A stretch of 14,396 bases of DNA, taken from an uncultured bacterium. Its GTDB lineage: Bacteria; Bacillota; Clostridia; Oscillospirales; Acutalibacteraceae. This document shows, piece after piece, positions 7,013 through 13,763 of the stretch; position 1 is the stretch's first letter, and every line of letters starts with the position of its first letter. Location of the stretch: contig CAJMOI010000037.1 of NCBI GenBank assembly GCA_905215105.1, positions 1 through 14,396 of the forward strand. Reading direction: 5' to 3'. Both the position numbers and the translations under genes were made by a program. Below the pieces are notes generated by a model that saw nothing but the letters and a program-made list of their open reading frames with translations, was not told the origin of the DNA and made no database searches.

Positions 7013-7582
7013 TTATTTCCGATTTCTTCTGCCCAGATGGCGTATCAGCCACCCAAGCCCCTCTCCCACTGCTCCGATAACTGCATAAACCGGAACATAG
7101 ACCAGTGCAGAGGAATTCATAAACAGACAGACCGCCGGGAGAAACAGCAGCCCCAGCGCGACGGGAAAATACCACCGGAATCCGGCCAGCAAACCAAAAA
7201 TCACACCTGCCGCAAAGCAGAAGGCCGGCACCGCCAGCAGCAGAATGATCATCCCGCTTCCGGTATCCACGATGAGCAACGGAAGCAGATAAAAGGCCGC
7301 CAACACCAGAATCCCCGCCGACAGAATTCCGGCCGACAATCCCCTTTTCCAGGAATCCCGTCTCTGTCCGCTGATAAAATCCTGAAACTCCGTCATTTTT
7401 TCCGCCTCCCCATCCATATGCAGATGTGTCCCGCGCTTCATTCTTTCCCATTCCAGCCGACAATCCGGGCAGTCCGAAAGATGTGCTTCCACCGCCCGGC
7501 GGCTTTCCGGACTGCAAACCTCATCCAGATACAAAGGCAGCAAGTCCCGAATGATTCCGCATTCCAGCCGTTCCACTGCCAT
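7013..7582 (-). CDS. Zinc-binding (ZAS-type) membrane anti-sigma factor
   Basis: Predicted to hold the ECF sigma factor encoded just upstream at the membrane until a signal arrives. It has 189 residues. The N-terminal anti-sigma zinc motif is Cys8 plus His34-x3-Cys38-x2-Cys41, within the common Gram-positive pattern DLLPLYLDEVCSPESRRAVEAHL. A hydrophobic C-terminal part (about 80-185) looks like four membrane segments. The ATG at 7580-7582 overlaps the sigma stop codon by one base (TGATG), and GGGGAGG just upstream serves re-initiation. A GTG directly before it is an alternative start. Tight coupling to the sigma gene is typical of cognate sigma/anti-sigma pairs. Which signal releases sigma is not visible. 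Confidence 0.9.
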   Translation of the reverse strand: MAVERLECGIIRDLLPLYLDEVCSPESRRAVEAHLSDCPDCRLEWERMKRGTHLHMDGEAEKMTEFQDFISGQRRDSWKRGLSAGILSAGILVLAAFYLLPLLIVDTGSGMIILLLAVPAFCFAAGVIFGLLAGFRWYFPVALGLLFLPAVCLFMNSSALVYVPVYAVIGAVGEGLGWLIRHLGRRNRK

Positions 7583-8049
7583 CACCTCCCCATTTGTCTC
7601 AAAAGTTCCGTTTTTGCCCGAAAAAACGTCACCCGGGCCCAGCTGTCGGTTTTTCCGAAGATTCCACCAATCTGCCCAAAGGACAGTTCCCCGAAAACCC
7701 GCAGCATAAACACCTCTTTATAGGGTTCCTTCAGCATGTGGAGATGTCTGTGAATCTCCATGGCCTCTTCCCGGTCTTCCAGCTTTTCCGCCAGCACATC
7801 CTCAAAGGGTTCTGGACCCGCTTCACAGTCCAAAGATTTTTTCCGGCATCGACTGAGAAAAAGATTTTTCGCAATCTGGCACAGCCATACGCCCGGGGAA
7901 CAGTCTCCCCGAAACCGGTGATACCCGCCAAAGGCCTTGAAAAACGTTTCGTCTGTGATGTCGCGGGCATCGTGAGGATTCCGGCACAATGTCATGGCAT
8001 ACCCATACACCTGACGATAGTATTGCTGGTATAGCTCTTCAAAGTCCAT
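7582..8049 (-). CDS. ECF-family RNA polymerase sigma factor
   Basis: This is an extracytoplasmic-function sigma factor, 155 residues. Region 2 spans about 5-75 (DARDITDETFFKAF, then the VWLCQIAKNLFLSRCRK promoter-melting stretch), and region 4 about 95-150 with the helix-turn-helix ELSFGQIGGIFGKTDSWARVTFFRAKTEL. There is no regulatory extension. The stop codon overlaps the start of the anti-sigma gene. The promoter directly upstream (8072-8100) has the TGTAAC/CGTC form recognised by Gram-positive ECF sigmas, so positive autoregulation is likely. The M50 protease gene lies 67 bases upstream on the same strand with no terminator between, so the gene may also be reached by read-through. Confidence 0.93.
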   Translation of the reverse strand: MDFEELYQQYYRQVYGYAMTLCRNPHDARDITDETFFKAFGGYHRFRGDCSPGVWLCQIAKNLFLSRCRKKSLDCEAGPEPFEDVLAEKLEDREEAMEIHRHLHMLKEPYKEVFMLRVFGELSFGQIGGIFGKTDSWARVTFFRAKTELLRQMGR

Positions 8050-8071
8050 CTCCTCACCGCCCTTCCATCAA

Positions 8072-8100
8072 TAAGACGCAGTCAGGCACCTTTCGTTACA
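8072..8100 (-). promoter_or_regulatory. ECF-type autoregulatory promoter of the sigma operon
   Basis: On the minus strand, TGTAAC (8095-8100), a 16-base spacer and CGTC (8075-8078, within CGTCTTA) match the general form of Gram-positive ECF promoters such as those of the Bacillus SigX/SigM/SigW group. The predicted leader is under 30 bases. No other convincing copy was noticed by eye in the window. Confidence 0.75.
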
Positions 8101-8116
8101 GGAAATGTGTAATTTT

Positions 8117-9274
8117 TTATCCCTTCTGTATGCCCTTCATTTTCCGATACTGTTCCCAAGCCGTTTCAATCAGTTCCCGGTCCATCAGCACCTGAGGGTC
8201 AAAGGGCTGCCATCTGGCTACCATTTCAAACTCCAGCCAGATTTTCGCTCCTTTGGCCTGATTGTCCTCATAAAACATGGCGATCATATAGGACATTCTC
8301 TGCACAGAAAGCACCTTGTCCCGATTTTTCAGGAACTTCCTGCCGCCTTTTCCCAATCTGTCGTCCAAATCTTCAATGGGTTCTCCCAGCAGCATCCGGC
8401 AGCTGGCCAGGTCCACCAGCGTCAGATACCGCAGCAAAGGGGACAGCCCTTCGGCCTTTTCAAGTGCGTCCAGTCGATCCTCTGCCTTTTTCAGCTCTCC
8501 CCGCTCCATTTCCCGATTGCACGCCAGCAGCTCAATCAGTCCAAATAAATCACTGCTCAACGGCATACCTTCCTGCCGCTCAAACCATTCATCCGGCAAA
8601 TCCTTCAGCCGTACTCCATAGGACATACACTGCATGACCTTCAGCTGAATGCGGAAAGCTCTTGTGGCCTCCTTGGGAAATTGGTTCAGCGTGCGCTGGT
8701 GACAGCCATCGTTGTCCGAATCCCCCAAACGGACCGGAATTCCGTTTTCCACTGCCAGCCATAAAGACGCCAGCGCAATGGTGCCCAAAAACATCCGAAT
8801 CCACGCCGCCGGAATCAGCACGACTCCCAGCAGTGTGAGGAGAAAAAGCACCAGATTTCCCAGCACACCGCCCATATTGTACAGCGCAGTCGGCATCCCT
8901 TCCCAGATTCCTTTGGGCGGAGACATGGTACACTGTCCCGCCGTTCCTGCCAGATAATACTTCTGATACTGCATCTTTCCCTTGACGCGCACCAGCATCC
9001 AGTTCCACAACCGGAAAATCAGCAATTCATATCCTGTGAGAAGTCCAAATACCAGGTGTCCAAGCTCATGAAACAATACACTGAGAAATACCGCTGCTGT
9101 TATACAGAACGCCGCATAAACCAGCGTGAGTAACAGACCCAGAAACTCCATCAGCTCGATTGCATCCATCACACAGCGCCCAGCCAGAAGTGCCGCCGCA
9201 AAAATGCTGATCACTGCCGCAGATGCAATGAAAACTTTCTCTTTTCGGTTCTCTACACTTTTCTGCTGTTTCAT
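8117..9274 (-). CDS. Membrane M50-family metallopeptidase (site-2-protease-like)
   Basis: This is a predicted intramembrane zinc protease of 385 residues. Hydrophobic segments lie at about 13-33 and 42-66. The zinc motif HELGH (His69, Glu70, His73) sits in a membrane-like stretch. NMGGVLGNLVLFLL (133-146) corresponds to the glycine/asparagine-rich motif of M50 proteins, and Asp189 in SDNDG is the likely third zinc ligand. The part after about residue 195 is soluble, helical and TPR-like in feel, and not conserved with classical RseP or SpoIVFB; no PDZ or CBS domain is visible. Start 9274 is supported by AGAGGG upstream; in-frame starts further up (such as 9307 and 9334) have less support. The gene precedes the ECF sigma/anti-sigma pair on the same strand, so the anti-sigma factor is a plausible but unproven substrate. 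Confidence 0.85.
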   Translation of the reverse strand: MKQQKSVENRKEKVFIASAAVISIFAAALLAGRCVMDAIELMEFLGLLLTLVYAAFCITAAVFLSVLFHELGHLVFGLLTGYELLIFRLWNWMLVRVKGKMQYQKYYLAGTAGQCTMSPPKGIWEGMPTALYNMGGVLGNLVLFLLTLLGVVLIPAAWIRMFLGTIALASLWLAVENGIPVRLGDSDNDGCHQRTLNQFPKEATRAFRIQLKVMQCMSYGVRLKDLPDEWFERQEGMPLSSDLFGLIELLACNREMERGELKKAEDRLDALEKAEGLSPLLRYLTLVDLASCRMLLGEPIEDLDDRLGKGGRKFLKNRDKVLSVQRMSYMIAMFYEDNQAKGAKIWLEFEMVARWQPFDPQVLMDRELIETAWEQYRKMKGIQKG

Positions 9275-9305
9275 AGAAAGCTGCCCTCTTTCCCCTTTTT
9301 TCTGC

Positions 9306-9334
9306 ATCATAGCACAAAAGCCGCCGCCACACAA
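9306..9334 (-). promoter_or_regulatory. Extended -10 promoter of the M50 protease gene
   Basis: On the minus strand, TTGTGT (9329-9334), a 17-base spacer and TATGAT (9306-9311), preceded by TGC to form an extended -10. The -35 box is weak. The promoter overlaps the terminator of the preceding O-acetylation operon. Confidence 0.5.
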
Positions 9335-9354
9335 GATTCTGTGCAGCGACGGCT
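9313..9354 (-). terminator. Terminator of the MBOAT-DHHW operon
   Basis: On the minus strand, AGCCGTCGCTGCACA pairs with TGTGTGGCGGCGGCT (a few mismatches) around a 6-base loop, followed by TTTTGTG. It begins about five bases after the DHHW stop codon. Confidence 0.75.
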
Positions 9355-9359
9355 AAAAA

Positions 9360-10541
9360 TCATTTCAAAAGTTTACTGGCTACATCCGTATCGCACAGCT
9401 GCTTGATACTGTAAACCGCTGCCAACTGGGTAATCCCATTGTCCTCAATGTACTGATAGATATCCTGGTTGAAATACCGCAGATCCACCACATGGATTTC
9501 AGCGAAATGCTGTGCCAGGAAAGGAATCATACAGTTTGCATAGGAGTCTTTAATGAGCAGCAGCTTTCCTTCTTTGACGGCACTGTTGCGGATCACATCC
9601 ACACTGTGGTTGCCGCCCAGGAACGTAGAGTACTTGTCCTTTTCCTCCAGATATTCCGTCCAGAACAGGTCATCCCGAACGGATTCTCCGGTCTGCTGGG
9701 TCAGGGTATTCTCCCCTTTATACCGGGGCAGATAAAAGCCGTCCGGCTTCTGGCCCCAGTAAATGGCCTTGGAATACAGGGTGCCGTAAAAGCTGTCCGA
9801 TACCTTTTCAAACTCATACTGATCCCGGGAAACCGGTGTGAAGCCCATGGCCTTTGCCATTTCCGTATAGCCCACAAACGCGCCTTCCAGATTCCAGTGG
9901 TGGTCCGTCTTGTAATAATAATCGCCGTTTTTCAGCGAAAGGGCGTCGAAGGTATCCACCACCGTGGTATTGGCGTCAGCCTTTTCCTCAATAGCCGCCA
10001 GCGCTTCCCGCTGGTCATATTCCGGTGCAAAAGCCGGCAGATTGTCCGCCTGTTCCTGTGCGCCGGAGGGCACCGCCAGAATGGTCAAAGGCAGTCCCGC
10101 ATTTTTACTGAATCCGGTAATGGAAGTGATGTTGTCCTCAAACACCGTGGTGCGGTCCGGAGGAAGCAGCACTTCATAGATGTGGTCATTCTTTCCGAAA
10201 TACACGCCGCCTTCAGCCGGAACCGTGCCATAATTGGAGGCAAGATCCTTTTTGCCGCTGGCCAGCATGATCTGGGTGTGCAGGGCGATAAAGTCCCGGC
10301 GGAGCATAAAGTGGTCGGAAACAAAGTTCTCCACGCCGGTCATAAAGCTGCTGTCAATGAGGCTTTCACCGCTGATGGTGGGGAACTCTTCCAGCATCCG
10401 GTTTTCATCGGGAGAAAAGTCCTCCTTGGGCAATACGATGAGGGAAACAGAACCCACCGCCATGACCAGCACCAGAAATACCGCCACAATACAGCGTTCC
10501 CAGCCGCAGGTTTTCAGAATATTTTTCAGCTTGTCTTTCAC
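9360..10541 (-). CDS. DHHW/AlgX-like surface O-acetylation protein
   Basis: This is a predicted extracytoplasmic SGNH-like partner of the MBOAT acyltransferase encoded just upstream. It probably transfers acetyl groups onto an exported glycan, as AlgJ/AlgX do for alginate. It has 393 residues. The N-terminal membrane anchor or signal is at about 17-37, and the family signature TDHHWNLEG at 212-220 includes Asp213 and His215. KDSYAN (331-336) carries the likely nucleophile Ser333. The start is GTG at 10541, nine bases after AGGAGG; the upstream open frame overlaps the MBOAT gene and lacks a ribosome binding site. It lies 16 bases after the MBOAT stop, so the two form one operon. The acceptor polymer is not known from this window. 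Confidence 0.9.
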   Translation of the reverse strand: MKDKLKNILKTCGWERCIVAVFLVLVMAVGSVSLIVLPKEDFSPDENRMLEEFPTISGESLIDSSFMTGVENFVSDHFMLRRDFIALHTQIMLASGKKDLASNYGTVPAEGGVYFGKNDHIYEVLLPPDRTTVFEDNITSITGFSKNAGLPLTILAVPSGAQEQADNLPAFAPEYDQREALAAIEEKADANTTVVDTFDALSLKNGDYYYKTDHHWNLEGAFVGYTEMAKAMGFTPVSRDQYEFEKVSDSFYGTLYSKAIYWGQKPDGFYLPRYKGENTLTQQTGESVRDDLFWTEYLEEKDKYSTFLGGNHSVDVIRNSAVKEGKLLLIKDSYANCMIPFLAQHFAEIHVVDLRYFNQDIYQYIEDNGITQLAAVYSIKQLCDTDVASKLLK

Positions 10542-10557
10542 GGGTTGTTTCCTCCTC

Positions 10558-11952
10558 TCAGAACTGGAAATACAGGAACGGGTTGTAGGAATTGTCCACC
10601 AGGAAGCACACGGATACCACCAGCAGTGCACAATAACCCACTGTCCACACGACTTTGCTCAGCGTGTTGCCGGTGCGCATCTTTTCGGTGAGCTTTCCTG
10701 CCAGAGGAGAGCTGCACAGTGCCGCAATCACCAATGTGGGGCCAAAGGTCACCAGACAGTACAGACCCTGATTGTCCACCGGCACAGTGCCGATTCCGAA
10801 CATGGCGCCCAGCATCTGGAAGGCCTGCATGATGTCCTCATAGGAGAAGAATACCCAGCCGATGACCACCGCCACAAAGCTGTAGAGCCAGGAGAAGAAT
10901 TTCGGAATCTTTTCCAGCCATTTTCCAAAGAACAGCTTTTCGCAGATAATCAGCACGCCGAAATAAATGCCCCACAGCGCATAGTTCCAGCTTGCGCCGT
11001 GCCAGATACCGGTGAGCAGCCATACAATAGCCATATTCCGCACGGTCATCAGGGTACCGCCCCGGCTTCCGCCCAGAGGGAAGTACACATATTCCTTGAA
11101 CCAGGTGCCGAGGGTGATGTGCCAGCGCTGCCAGAATTCCCGGACACTGTGAGAAACATAGGGCAGCCGGAAGTTTTCGGGGATTTCATAGCCGAACATT
11201 TTCGCAAGGCCGATAGCCATATCGGAATAGCCGGAGAAGTCGAAGTAAATCTGGAAGGTGAAGGCCAGAATGCCCATCCAGGCTGTCAGGGTAGAGGGAG
11301 AGCCCAGATATTCCACCTTGTCGGCCAGCGCCGCCACGTTGTTGGCAATGATGACTTTCTTGAACAGACCCACCAGGAAGCGCTGTGCGCCTGCGGTGAA
11401 CTTTTGCAGGCTTTCCTTCCGGTTGGTCAGCTGCAGGGCCATGTCCTCATAACGGACGATGGGGCCTGCCACCAGATGGGGGAAGAAGGACACATACGCG
11501 CCGTAGTTGATGATGCTGTGCTGACGGGGTGCACGGTCCCGGTAAATATCGATGGTGTAGGACATGGATTCAAAGGTGTAGAAGGAAATACCGATGGGCA
11601 AAGCCACTTCCGGCACCGGAATTCCAAGTCCTGTCAAAGAGTTGAAGGTGGAGGTAAACAGTCCCGCGTACTTGAAAAAGCCCAGCAGGGACAGGTTCAC
11701 AATGACGCTTTCAATGACAAAGGCTTTCGCGATTTTGGGCCGCTGGCGGAATTTGTCCACCATGGCGCCGTTGAAATAGTCGATAAAGGCTGTGAACAGC
11801 ATGAGGAGAATATACACCGGCTCGCCCCAGGCATAAAACACCAGACTGAACACAAACAGGACCAGATTTCTGAACTGCCGGGGCACCAGATAATAGACAA
11901 TGAGCACCAGCGGCAGAAAAACGAACATGAACAAGAGACTGCTGAAGATCAT
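10558..11952 (-). CDS. MBOAT-family membrane O-acyltransferase (AlgI/DltB-like)
   Basis: This polytopic membrane protein of 464 residues passes acyl groups, usually acetyl, across the membrane for O-acetylation of surface polysaccharides. Family hallmarks are visible: SFYTFESMSYTID (123-135), FFPHLVAGPI (156-165), FQIYFDFSGYSDMAIG (233-248), FWQRWHITLGTWFKEYVYFPLGG (273-295, His278) and the catalytic His318 in GIWHGASWNY. The start at 11952 follows AAGGAAG and gives the expected hydrophobic N-terminus (MIFSSLLFMFVFLPL); an open frame reaching back to 12033 enters the repeat element and is not used. The gene is followed by the DHHW partner, the standard two-gene arrangement of such systems. 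The leader of about 260 bases is unusually long and holds a mobile-looking repeat. Confidence 0.94.
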   Translation of the reverse strand: MIFSSLLFMFVFLPLVLIVYYLVPRQFRNLVLFVFSLVFYAWGEPVYILLMLFTAFIDYFNGAMVDKFRQRPKIAKAFVIESVIVNLSLLGFFKYAGLFTSTFNSLTGLGIPVPEVALPIGISFYTFESMSYTIDIYRDRAPRQHSIINYGAYVSFFPHLVAGPIVRYEDMALQLTNRKESLQKFTAGAQRFLVGLFKKVIIANNVAALADKVEYLGSPSTLTAWMGILAFTFQIYFDFSGYSDMAIGLAKMFGYEIPENFRLPYVSHSVREFWQRWHITLGTWFKEYVYFPLGGSRGGTLMTVRNMAIVWLLTGIWHGASWNYALWGIYFGVLIICEKLFFGKWLEKIPKFFSWLYSFVAVVIGWVFFSYEDIMQAFQMLGAMFGIGTVPVDNQGLYCLVTFGPTLVIAALCSSPLAGKLTEKMRTGNTLSKVVWTVGYCALLVVSVCFLVDNSYNPFLYFQF

Positions 11953-11991
11953 GGCATTCTTCCTTTTCCAGATTGTAGGTTTCGGATGATT

Positions 11992-12154
11992 AGGGCGTTT
12001 CTGAAAATAAAGAAATCGACGAATTTTTCGCAAGCAACAGACAGATACAAGGCGAAAAACGCAGGAATCCTTTGTGGATTCCGAGTATTTTCAACGCAGT
12101 AGCTGGCGTTGATTGCCGTAAAAGTCTATGATTTCGACTTTTCAGATAGCCCCT
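11992..12154. repeat. MITE-like inverted-repeat element in the MBOAT leader
   Basis: A 163-base stretch has imperfect inverted ends: AGGGCGTTTCTGAAAA at 11992-12007 against AGGGGCTATCTGAAAA (reverse complement of 12139-12154), and similarity continues inward for about 30 bases (shared GAAATC and CAA-CAAC patches). Inside are a perfect hairpin, GGAATCC-TTTGT-GGATTCC (12064-12082), and a second, AACGC...GCGTT (12093-12110). It contains no convincing gene. Together these look like a non-autonomous mobile element or a structured intergenic repeat. No target-site duplication is evident. The right end recurs at 5094-5109. Confidence 0.65.
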
Positions 12155-12221
12155 GTTTTACTCTATTTCAAACTGCGTCTCCCTTTCCGGGCAGACCGCA
12201 GGTTACCATAAAACCGCTGCT

Positions 12222-12227
12222 ATTATA
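12222..12227 (-). promoter_or_regulatory. Extended -10 promoter of the MBOAT-DHHW operon
   Basis: On the minus strand, TGGTATAAT (the -10 box TATAAT at 12222-12227 with TG one base upstream) is a strong extended -10. No good -35 box is seen at 16-18 bases. RNA from here would run through the repeat element before reaching the MBOAT start at 11952. The rest of 11953-12252 holds no gene that I can support. Confidence 0.55.
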
Positions 12228-12252
12228 CCACAGCGCTGTTTGAAAAGTACAG

Positions 12253-12690
12253 TTACAATGTTGTTTTTTCCATCTCCACATGGGGACAGAACTCGTCCAG
12301 ATATTCCTCCCCGTGGGCGGTATAGCCCAGCTTTTCGTAAAAACCCTTTGCCTGCACCTGTGCCGAAAGAACCAGCTTTTCCGCTCCCCGTTCCCGGGCT
12401 GCCTTTTCCAGTTCTTCCATCACCAGCCGGCCCAGCTGACGGCCGCGCCAGGGCTTCCGAACACAGATCCGTCCCAGATGCCAAACCTTTCCCGTCCCAT
12501 CCGGAAACGTGCGCCCTGCGGCCACCGGGGTTTCTCCCTCCAGCACCAGCAGATGCACGGCTTTCGGGTCAATCTCATCAAATTCGTTGTGGAACCCCTG
12601 TTCCTCTACAAACACTTCCTGCCGGATTTCCGCGGCCTGGGGCAGGTTGTCCAGCCCTTCCGCAGTCAGACAGCGATATTGCACTTCCAT
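12253..12690 (-). CDS. GNAT-family N-acetyltransferase (ElaA/YjcF-like)
   Basis: This small cytoplasmic acetyl-CoA-dependent acetyltransferase has 145 residues. The pattern IRQEVFVEEQG...FDEIDPKAVHL (22-47), the LGRICVRKPWRGRQLGRLVMEELE stretch (72-95) forming the acetyl-CoA-binding loop, and LSAQVQAKGFYEKLGYTAHGEEYLDEFCPHVEM (108-140) are typical of the ElaA/YjcF-like branch. The substrate is unknown. The start at 12690 has GGGAGG upstream; an in-frame ATG at 12726 overlapping the mscS stop lacks a ribosome binding site. It lies 35 bases after the MscS gene on the same strand and is probably co-transcribed. No clear terminator was found after it. Confidence 0.9.
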   Translation of the reverse strand: MEVQYRCLTAEGLDNLPQAAEIRQEVFVEEQGFHNEFDEIDPKAVHLLVLEGETPVAAGRTFPDGTGKVWHLGRICVRKPWRGRQLGRLVMEELEKAARERGAEKLVLSAQVQAKGFYEKLGYTAHGEEYLDEFCPHVEMEKTTL

Positions 12691-12725
12691 CTTTTGCGTT
12701 CCTCCCAAAACAGTTCCTGATTCCA

Positions 12726-13535
12726 TCAGGACTTGGTATGTACATCCAGCTGCGGGAAGGGAATTTCAATTCCCGCTTCGTCAAAGGCGTTTTTCACTGC
12801 TTCCTGCATCTCAAAATACAGGGGCCAATAGTCGTCGGTCCTGCACCAGACTCTGGCGATCACCATGATGCAGCTGTCCTTGTGCTCTCCCACTGCAATC
12901 AGGGGAGCCGGTTCATCAATGACCTTTTCGTTGCCGTCAATCAGTTTCTCCAGCACGCCTCTCGCCTGGGCCAGATCCGTGCTGTAGGAAACGGAATAGG
13001 AAAGATCCAGACGCCGGGTGGTCTGGGCCGTGTAATTGGTGATGACGCTGGCCGTCAGCTCGGAATTGGGAATAATGATTTCCTTGTTGTCAAAGGTTCT
13101 CAGAGCGGTATACATAATTTCAATCCGGTCCACGGTACCTTCAACGCCTTCCACCGACAGATAATCTCCCACCCGGAAAATATGGTTGAAGAGAATCTGC
13201 ACGCCGCTGGCCACGTTGCTCATACTGTCCTTCAGGGCCAGACCGATGGTCACGCCCAACGCGCCGATTGCCGTAATAATCGAAGTCACATCAAAGCCCA
13301 GCTGTGCCGCCGCCGTAATGCCCACCAGTGCCTTGAGGGCAATGTTCACCAGAGAGCCCACAAAGGTAATGACACCGGCTTCCGCTTTTCCCCGTTCCAG
13401 CGCTTTTTTCAGCAGCTTGACCAGCGCCTTGGACAACAGCAGTCCCAGCACCACTACGATGACTGCGCCCAGCACTCTTGGAGCCATACTGCCCAGCCAT
13501 GCCAGCAGCCACTCCATAAACTTTTCCAGATTCAT
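12726..13535 (-). CDS. Small-conductance mechanosensitive channel (MscS family)
   Basis: This inner-membrane channel opens under membrane tension to release solutes on osmotic downshock. It has 269 residues, close to E. coli MscS. Membrane segments are at about 20-42 and 55-78, with the pore helix at about 84-115 (GALGVTIGLALKDSMSNVASGVQIL with its Ala/Gly face). The cytoplasmic beta domain follows (VGDYLSVEGVEGTVDRIEIMYTALRT...IIIPNSEL, 122-160), and a C-terminal alpha/beta domain to the end. The start at 13535 is preceded by AAAGGAGAG. The GNAT gene follows on the same strand. A strong extended -10 promoter lies upstream. Confidence 0.95.
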   Translation of the reverse strand: MNLEKFMEWLLAWLGSMAPRVLGAVIVVVLGLLLSKALVKLLKKALERGKAEAGVITFVGSLVNIALKALVGITAAAQLGFDVTSIITAIGALGVTIGLALKDSMSNVASGVQILFNHIFRVGDYLSVEGVEGTVDRIEIMYTALRTFDNKEIIIPNSELTASVITNYTAQTTRRLDLSYSVSYSTDLAQARGVLEKLIDGNEKVIDEPAPLIAVGEHKDSCIMVIARVWCRTDDYWPLYFEMQEAVKNAFDEAGIEIPFPQLDVHTKS

Positions 13536-13573
13536 GCCTGTATCTCTCTCCTTTACGCTCCAATCTTAATTTT

Positions 13574-13630
13574 TGAATGCGCATTTTCGCGCGCTTTCTT
13601 AATTATATCATCCCCTCACAGCGGGCAAAA
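13574..13630 (-). promoter_or_regulatory. Promoter and leader hairpin of mscS
   Basis: On the minus strand TGATATAAT gives an extended -10 (TATAAT at 13602-13607), with a weak -35 near 13625-13630 (TTTTGC, 17-base spacer). Just downstream a small hairpin can form, with GCGC arms around GCGAAAAT at about 13574-13592. The predicted leader is about 60 bases. Confidence 0.6.
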
Positions 13631-13701
13631 GAGAATTTTTTGTGAATTCGAAAAATTGTGCCATCCCCACTGAAAAACTTCCTATTACCAGCCGATTGTG
13701 A

Positions 13702-13736
13702 TATAATAATACAGAGTTTCCGGCGCATTCCGCGCC
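13702..13736 (+). promoter_or_regulatory. Promoter and leader hairpin of the last gene
   Basis: TGATATAAT gives an extended -10 (TATAAT at 13702-13707); the -35 is poor. About eight bases past the predicted start, GGCGC-ATTCC-GCGCC (13722-13736) forms a short hairpin followed by TATTTTTCTC. This resembles a weak terminator or a 5'-protecting stem ahead of the ribosome binding site GGAGG at 13750-13754. Confidence 0.55.
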
Positions 13737-13763
13737 TATTTTTCTCATTGGAGGAAAACCGCC

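Noticed and set aside
10234..12102. Very long open frame (622 codons) on the + strand
   Set aside because: It is antisense to the MBOAT and DHHW genes, has no ribosome binding site, and its Gln/His-rich composition is that of the complement of membrane-protein codons.
12236..12257. ECF promoter TGTAAC upstream of the MBOAT operon
   Set aside because: TGTAAC is present on the minus strand, but the bases 16 further on are CGCT rather than CGTC, and a better sigma-A extended -10 follows.
12240..13673. Open frame of 477 codons on the + strand
   Set aside because: It lies antisense across the clear GNAT and MscS genes and the mscS promoter, with no start signals.
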